This document shows positions 58,501 through 64,000 of a stretch of 64,000 nucleotides of DNA, piece after piece (positions within the stretch are counted from its first letter, which is position 1; each line of letters begins with the position of its first letter). The notes beneath the pieces are model-generated. The model worked only from the letters and a program-made list of their open reading frames with translations, made no database searches and was not told the DNA's origin. The position numbers and the translations under genes are program-made. The stretch is taken from positions 1,316,051-1,380,050 of the forward strand of contig MU001508.1 of the NCBI GenBank assembly GCA_010093485.1. Direction: 5' to 3'. The DNA comes from Karstenula rhodostoma CBS 690.94. Its lineage: Eukaryota > Ascomycota > Dothideomycetes > Pleosporales > Didymosphaeriaceae.

Positions 58501-59216
58501 TAACTACTGCACGGACAAGAAGGCGGCTGCCATCAACTGGATCGATGGCCGCGGCAAGGGTGTCGTCGCTGAAGCAGTCATTCCTGGGCATATCGTCAAG
58601 TCTGTGCTCAAATGCGAGGTTGAAGATCTTGTGCAGATGAACATTTCGAAGAACTACATTGGTTCGGCCATGGCTGGTGCGCTCGGAGGTTTCAACGCCC
58701 ACGCTGCTAACATTGTCGCTGCCATTTACCTGGCTACCGGACAGGATCCAGCGCAAGTTGTCGAATCCTCCAACTGCATCACAATCATGAACAAGTAAGT
58801 CACTACAATCTACATGTGCGAGAAACGTACTGACCGTGCGCAGCGTTAACGGTAACCTTCAAATTTCGGTCTCTATGCCTTCAATAGAAGTAGGCACCAT
58901 CGGAGGCGGCACTATTCTCGAACCGCAATCTGCTATGCTTGACCTTCTGGGTGTCCGTGGAGCTCACCCAACCTCGCCCGGCGACAATGCACGACAACTA
59001 GCTCGCGTCATCGCCGCTGGTGTGCTCGCCGGTGAACTCTCTCTCAACGCCGCTCTGTGCGCTGGTCATCTCGTCAAGGCGCATATGGCACACAACAGAA
59101 GCAACGTCGCCAGCCGCGCTCCTACACCTGCGCCATCCACCCCCGCCAACGGCACACAGACGCCTGTCACGAGCGCATTGACGGCGGGCTCCAGCGGGCC
59201 CCTACCCAGGCGATAA
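55566..59216 (+). CDS. HMG1: HMG-CoA reductase
   Basis: Four exons, 55566-55895, 55946-56314, 56372-58794 and 58844-59216, give 1164 residues. I start at MFGFLANRF; an in-frame ATG at 55410 would add 52 residues. The N-terminal membrane part has [21 protein letters not shown], a long lumenal loop, and a sterol-sensing region ([21 protein letters not shown], then [21 protein letters not shown]). After a Pro-rich linker the catalytic domain shows [16 protein letters not shown] (about 784), [21 protein letters not shown] (about 909) and [12 protein letters not shown] in the last exon, where splicing rebuilds [16 protein letters not shown]. The enzyme reduces HMG-CoA to mevalonate with NADPH at the ER, the committed step to ergosterol. 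Confidence 0.96.
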
Positions 59217-59959
59217 GCTTCAATCTGCGAAGCATTTACATATACCCTAATTCATCGGTTTGTTTGGGAGCTCGTTTTGGCGCCATAGTAAGGCATCTTC
59301 GGGCCTGGTGTTTGTGGGCGTATTCGCGATACGGTCATCTTTACGTCTTAGGGGAAGCATAGGGGAGGTGGTATATACATCGTAGGAAGCTACGAAGATG
59401 ATTTGAGATGGGATGAGTAAGCAAGGGTCTTGGGGAAGGCGTACATATTGCACAGCTATGCATAATGTGGCGTTTGTAGATGTGTGCATTTTACAGAATT
59501 GCCAGGTCACATACGGATCTTTTGTTGCAGCTACAACGTATGATATATTGCGATGCAGACAAACAACTGGTCCTCGAGACGAGACGCCAGGTACCGGTCG
59601 CACGATCCTCCTGTACCGGTCTAGTGATCGCTCGCACCATTCTGTTTCCGGCAATGCGCGATGCAAATCCGGAGTGGTACCTGGCTGTCACTTGTACCCC
59701 GCTCGGCGCTACCGAATTACCCTCCCGAAGACGTCCCGTCTCCGAAGTTCAAGTGGGCTTCAAGTGCCGGCGCAAAAGTTCTGCCAGGGTTCTTGTGAGG
59801 GGTTATGATGATGTTTTCACCACCCGGGCCGAATGCTCATCAGGTATAAATACGCAGGGCATGGACGGCGCCGTCATAGGGAATATCCACGCTGGGGCTC
59901 ACCTCGTGCTGAGTCAATTACCTGTGATCTGGAAAGTCATCGTCACGACGGCAACGACC
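59217..59959. other. Intergenic with TATA box of the SMP-30-type gene
   Basis: TATAAATA at about 59845-59852 lies 110 bases before the ATG at 59960 but only 10 before an in-frame ATG at 59861. Transcription should begin past the latter, which favours the 59960 start. Confidence 0.6.
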
Positions 59960-61120
59960 ATGTCGAGTATTGTTCCCGTCGATTTGTTGGCGGCCGCCAC
60001 GAATCCGCTGTATTTCGAGAGCCTTGTGACGACGAACACGTCGGATCCGTCTACCATCGCGCTACTAAGCTATAACGACACGTTTCGGAACGATGTGCTA
60101 GGTGAAAATGCCACGGCGAGGCGGTTGCATAATCTGGATTGGCAGGCGTTCCATGAAATGGGCACGTACAACCGCAAAACAAACAGCATCTACGTGACGA
60201 GCAATTACCAGTCGCTGGACGATCCGATTAATGTCACGATTATCGATCTGGACAACGATTATGCCATCTCCTCGACGAGATACGCGGATCTGCATGAACC
60301 CAACGGCGGCACAAACTGGTATGTCAAGTCGCATAGCTACCACGTCAAACACCATCCACGTACCTAACCTCTCGCCAGGTATCCCCCGAACTCCGCCCAA
60401 GACAACTCCACCACCCCGCCGGCCCTCCTCTTCTGCGACGAAGGCGACTTCGACCACTACTCGGGCCTCGTCTCAGTAGACCCTACCACCAACGCCTCGA
60501 CCCCCATCCTCAACTCCATCCTCGGCCGCAACTTCTCCTCCGTCAACGACGTCCGCCAGCACCCCTCCACCGGCGATATCTGGTTTACGGATGCACCCTA
60601 CGGCTTCTGGCAAAACTTCCGCCCAAACACCACCATCCCCTCACAGGTATACCGCTTCGAGCCCTCCACGGGCGCCATCCACGTCGTCGCGGACGGCTTC
60701 ATCGCAAGCAACGGCCTCGAATTCTCCCCCGACCTCAAAACCCTCTACGTCACCGACACGGGCGCCCAGGAGGTCATCAACGGCCTCAACGGCACGCGCC
60801 CAGCCACCATCTACGCCTTCGACGTCGTCGCCCAGCGCCGCCTAGAAAATCGCCGTGTGTTTGCGTGGGTCGCGGATGGGTTCCCGGACGGCATTCATAC
60901 GGATACGCGGGGGAATGTGTGGGCGGGGTGCGGGGATGGGGTGCATGTGTGGAATGAGGAGGGCGCGTTGCTCGGGAAGGTGTGGATTGGGGTCGAGAGC
61001 AATAATTTTGCGTTTGTGCCTGGGGGTGTGTTGGTGTTTAGTAATGCGCAGTTGTGGATTGTGGAGGGGATCAAGGCGGTGGGGAGGGAGATTTGTAGGG
61101 ATTTTGGGGTGTGCGAGTAG
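59960..61120 (+). CDS. SMP-30/gluconolactonase-like protein
   Basis: Two exons, 59960-60318 and 60379-61120 (intron 60 nt, GTATGT...GCCAG; CCTAACC branch), encode 366 residues. Beta-propeller motifs are clear: HEMGTYNRKTNSIYVTSN, LHEPNGGTNWYPPN, SSVNDVRQHPSTGDIWFTDAPYG, ASNGLEFSPDLKTLYVTDTG and WVADGFPDGIHTDTRGNVWAG. The E, N and D residues that hold the metal in SMP-30 lactonases are in the expected motifs (NDV, SNG, PDGI). The family hydrolyses sugar lactones; the substrate here is unknown. Many N-glycosylation sequons suggest secretion, but MSSIVPVDLLAAA is not a clear signal peptide. The upstream ATG at 59861 adds a more hydrophobic lead. Confidence 0.87.
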
Positions 61121-62768
61121 GGGGCGGAAGATGTGGAGATGGACGTTTGAGGTGGCTAGGAAATTCTGTGGGTTGATTACGCTGAACTAAACGCGGTCAG
61201 AAGTCTTAAGCATCTCTTACATTTTTGTGGAGCTGTTGATGATGCACGTTGGTACCCAAAATCTTCATAACATCTTCGCTCATCACACCCAAAACATCAT
61301 GCAGATATAAATTTCCCACATACATTTCCCGGTGAACCTTAAAACGAGACCGGCGTCAGATTCCAGCCATGCTCGTAGTTACCAGCAACTTTTCCAAGCT
61401 CCACATTCTCAACATACCCCAGAGCACGCACTCGTCCCAGGATGCCGTCCCCGCCCGACCACAAGACAAGATGATCCATGCATCACAGATCTAATTAAGA
61501 TCTCCAACGCAACCGTTTACCCTTGCGCGGTCTTTGCCCCGGCATGCCCTACTTCCCTCGCGCGCCGCATCTGCACCACTCCCGCCGCGCCGGTACGTAG
61601 CTTCATCGCTCCCCTAACCACCTCGAGTGGGAGGTCGAGCCCGTCGCGGGGTCGAAGTGGTATCCACCTGGACTTACCTACACTGTCTGGAGGCACCGTG
61701 ACTTCGCTGCATAGTAGGCTGTACGCAATGCACGAGAAAGGCTACCTCGAAAGGCGCACATTTCACCATTGTAAAATTAGTTATAGACTCAACATTTTCA
61801 TCGTCAAATCAAAATCCACAACACCATCAAATTGATTCGGGAACATACCACTAATACAACTCCTCTACTCAATCTCGTCTTTAGAAAACATCGCCTAAGC
61901 CTCTCCACGTTCAGCCAAAACTCTTCGTCGCAAGATCGGCATGCACACATGTTTATACACCCGCCCGGCCTTCTCGCCCACGGCATAATATCTGATACGA
62001 GGGCGCCCACATTGCAGACGCGTTCATGCGTTTGCTGGCGTGCATGAAAAACGTGTTTGATAGAGCACCTGTCAAACGCGTGGGTCGTGTCTCACAATCC
62101 GAATTATCTCGGCTAATTCAATCTCAAACATGACACCCGGCACGGGTGACCCAATCACCATCCAGAATGTAGCAATATCGAGAAATAGCAGAAAAGCAGG
62201 CCAATCGGGTGAATACCCAGGGTCGCGGAATTTACAAGGTTGGGGTAGCGAGTCGAACAGAGAGTGGGAGGGGGTGGGGCGATCCACGTTCTGGACGTTG
62301 ACTTGCACGAGGGAAATGAAAAGAGCATCTAGAAACCACTCTTCCTTGGTCACGGGTGGATACACCCCCTCTTATGCAGAGGATGGGCGAGGTGTTCAGG
62401 CTGAGGCGCAGCTTTGATCGCCTACCAATCTCGACTCTTCGAGCCTTGATAAGTATTCGTCTGCTTCTCGTCATTGTGAAGCTTACCCGCAGTCTCTCCC
62501 TTGGATTTGTGGCCATTGCTAGGAGAAATTGTTCTTTATGAACCTGTAGAGCTCCGCCTCATTCATTCATTTATTATCGTGCTGTGCGACTACGTTCGTT
62601 ACGACACTGCAGTCTTTACTACTATTGCGACACGACATTCATTATTATTCTCGCGACACGACATTCGTGATCATTCCGGCGACGCGATATACATTCATTA
62701 CGACAACGGTCGATAGTGCCCTCCTTTCTACGCTTTGCACACTCTTTCCAAAGCCAAACTCGCCCACG
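61121..62768. other. Intergenic, no gene supported; short direct repeats
   Basis: An open frame at 61332-61835 looks compositional only. Before the GH76 gene, GCGACACGACATTC occurs twice (62627-62640 and 62653-62666), with looser relatives up to 62705. No gene is seen. Confidence 0.55.
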
Positions 62769-63932
62769 ATGCGCCGCTCAGCCTTCCTCTCCCTCCTTCC
62801 CACCCTCCTCTCCCTCACTCACGCCCAAACGACCGAATCACTCGTCGTAACCGCCGCTCAAATAGCCCAATCCATCAAGCTCTCCCTCCCCAACCCGAGC
62901 CTCGTTCTTGTCCCACAGCCCTACTACTGGTGGCAATCCGGCATCGTCAACAACGCCCTCTTCACCTACGGCTTCGTCACCGGCGACAAGCAGTTCGAAG
63001 ACCTCGCCAAGAACACGCTGTACAACCAGGCCACGGGCGCAAACGACTTTATGATGCCCGAGGCTACGGGCAACGACGACCAGGCGTGGTGGGCGCTATC
63101 CGCACTGACAGCCGTGGAGAACGGCGTCGCTGTACCAGCGGGTAGTCCGACCTTCCTGTCTATGGCACAGAACGTATTCAACGAGCAGAAAGCGAGATGG
63201 GACGAGAGCTCCTGCAGCGGAGGCATGCGGTTCAAGATCCGCGCGGGAGACGCAGGCTACGAGTACAAGTCCTCCATCGCGAACGGCCTATTCTTCCAGC
63301 TCGCAGCGCGCCTTGCAAAGCTCACCGGCGACGCGGACGCGCGGGCCTGGGCGGAGAAGACCTACGACTGGATCACCTCCACGGGACTCATCGACGCCGC
63401 GTTCAACGTGTACGACGGGACCGACGCGGCGAGCGGGTGCGTGGATCTGAATACCAACCAGTGGAGCTACAACGTCGGCGCCTTCCTGTACGGTGCGGCG
63501 GTCATGGCGAGCCAGACGGGCGATAAGAAGTGGGTTGACCGAACCCATGGCCTGCTCGAGGCTGCGCAGAGGAACTTCGTGAGGGACGGCGCGCTGTATG
63601 AGTCTATTTGCGAGGGGCGGGGGACCTGTAATAATGACCAGGTCAGTTTCAAGGGGATTCTGGCGCGCTGGTTAGGTGCTACCGCTGTGGAGCTGCCGGA
63701 CTTGAAGAACACCATTGCGGTGATGTTGCGCCCTGTTTCGGGACAGGTGCAGAGGAGCTGGGCCCCGTCGTTGGGGCCGATGCAGCAGTTCGTTGCGTTG
63801 GAGAGCGTGAATGCGGCAATCAGGGCGAGTGGGGGCGTGGCGGCGGCGTTTGGGATGATTGGGGGGAGTAAGACTGTGGTGAAGAGGAAGGCGAGGCGGA
63901 GTCTAGCTGGCAGGATCGTGTGGGACGCTTAG
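62769..63932 (+). CDS. Secreted GH76 (alpha-1,6-mannanase-type) protein
   Basis: A single exon of 387 residues from the ATG at 62769; the frame is open upstream, but the signal peptide MRRSAFLSLLPTLLSLTHAQ starts here. The (alpha/alpha)6 fold motifs of GH76 follow: PYYWWQSGIVNNALF, the catalytic pair D103-D104 in EATGNDDQAWWALSAL, SCSGGMRFKI, YEYKSSIANGLFFQLAARL and QWSYNVGAFLYGAAVM, then CNNDQVSFKGILARWLG. Yeast relatives Dfg5/Dcw1 act on GPI glycans to attach proteins to the cell wall. Here the C-terminus (RSLAGRIVWDA) is not hydrophobic, so no GPI anchor is evident and a soluble secreted enzyme is more likely. Confidence 0.9.
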   Translation: MRRSAFLSLLPTLLSLTHAQTTESLVVTAAQIAQSIKLSLPNPSLVLVPQPYYWWQSGIVNNALFTYGFVTGDKQFEDLAKNTLYNQATGANDFMMPEATGNDDQAWWALSALTAVENGVAVPAGSPTFLSMAQNVFNEQKARWDESSCSGGMRFKIRAGDAGYEYKSSIANGLFFQLAARLAKLTGDADARAWAEKTYDWITSTGLIDAAFNVYDGTDAASGCVDLNTNQWSYNVGAFLYGAAVMASQTGDKKWVDRTHGLLEAAQRNFVRDGALYESICEGRGTCNNDQVSFKGILARWLGATAVELPDLKNTIAVMLRPVSGQVQRSWAPSLGPMQQFVALESVNAAIRASGGVAAAFGMIGGSKTVVKRKARRSLAGRIVWDA

Positions 63933-64000
63933 GCTAATATTCTAAATGATAATGATGGTTTGGTTTTCTTCAATTGAGCTATGTACGTGATCATGGCTCT

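Overview
The window looks like nuclear DNA of a filamentous ascomycete. Genes carry short GT-AG introns (mostly 43-72 nt), and there are HET, Goodbye/NACHT, LysM, DUF4360, DUF3605, F-box and SAT4/rhodopsin-type families typical of Pezizomycotina. One large AT-rich block has the signature of repeat-induced point mutation (RIP). A Dothideomycete is my best guess; this is inference, because no marker gene settles it. I found no rRNA, tRNA or CRISPR array.

Layout. 1-5.2 kb: a secreted DUF4360 protein and a HET-domain gene. 5.7-15.1 kb: an AT-rich island almost without CpA/TpG, holding one complete but RIP-destroyed Ty3/gypsy LTR retrotransposon on the minus strand (6108-14245, 246-bp LTRs, perfect 5-bp target duplication GCTAT) and a RIP-mutated copy of a short repeat. 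15.5-20.1 kb: a large intact NLR-like gene (Goodbye-NACHT-TPR-zinc motif). 20.2-31.8 kb: a conserved block: arsenite methyltransferase and a divergent bZIP gene, the co-chaperone STI1 divergent from a tandem dihydroneopterin-aldolase protein, UGP1, and a DUF7514-type protein.

32.2-48.4 kb is a decayed, gene-poor stretch. It holds a kinase-like pseudogene, a broken NLR/TPR gene, an F-box gene, a LysM effector-like gene, a tyrosinase pseudogene and a SAT4/rhodopsin-type pseudogene. A SINE-like retroposon family is visible here: a full-length unmutated copy with 14-bp target duplications at 33.2 kb, and a 48-bp 5'-truncated copy with 11-bp duplications inside an intron at 42.5 kb. The third copy is the RIP-mutated one in the AT island.

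48.4-64 kb is conserved again: a secreted LPMO-like/DUF7492-type protein, the U2AF small subunit, a single-TM protein, a DUF3605 protein, HMG-CoA reductase, an SMP-30/gluconolactonase-type protein and a GH76 mannanase-like protein. The common thread of the variable part is nonself recognition (HET, NLR, NLR and kinase remnants) interleaved with transposon debris. The rest is unlinked housekeeping and secreted proteins, as is usual in fungi.
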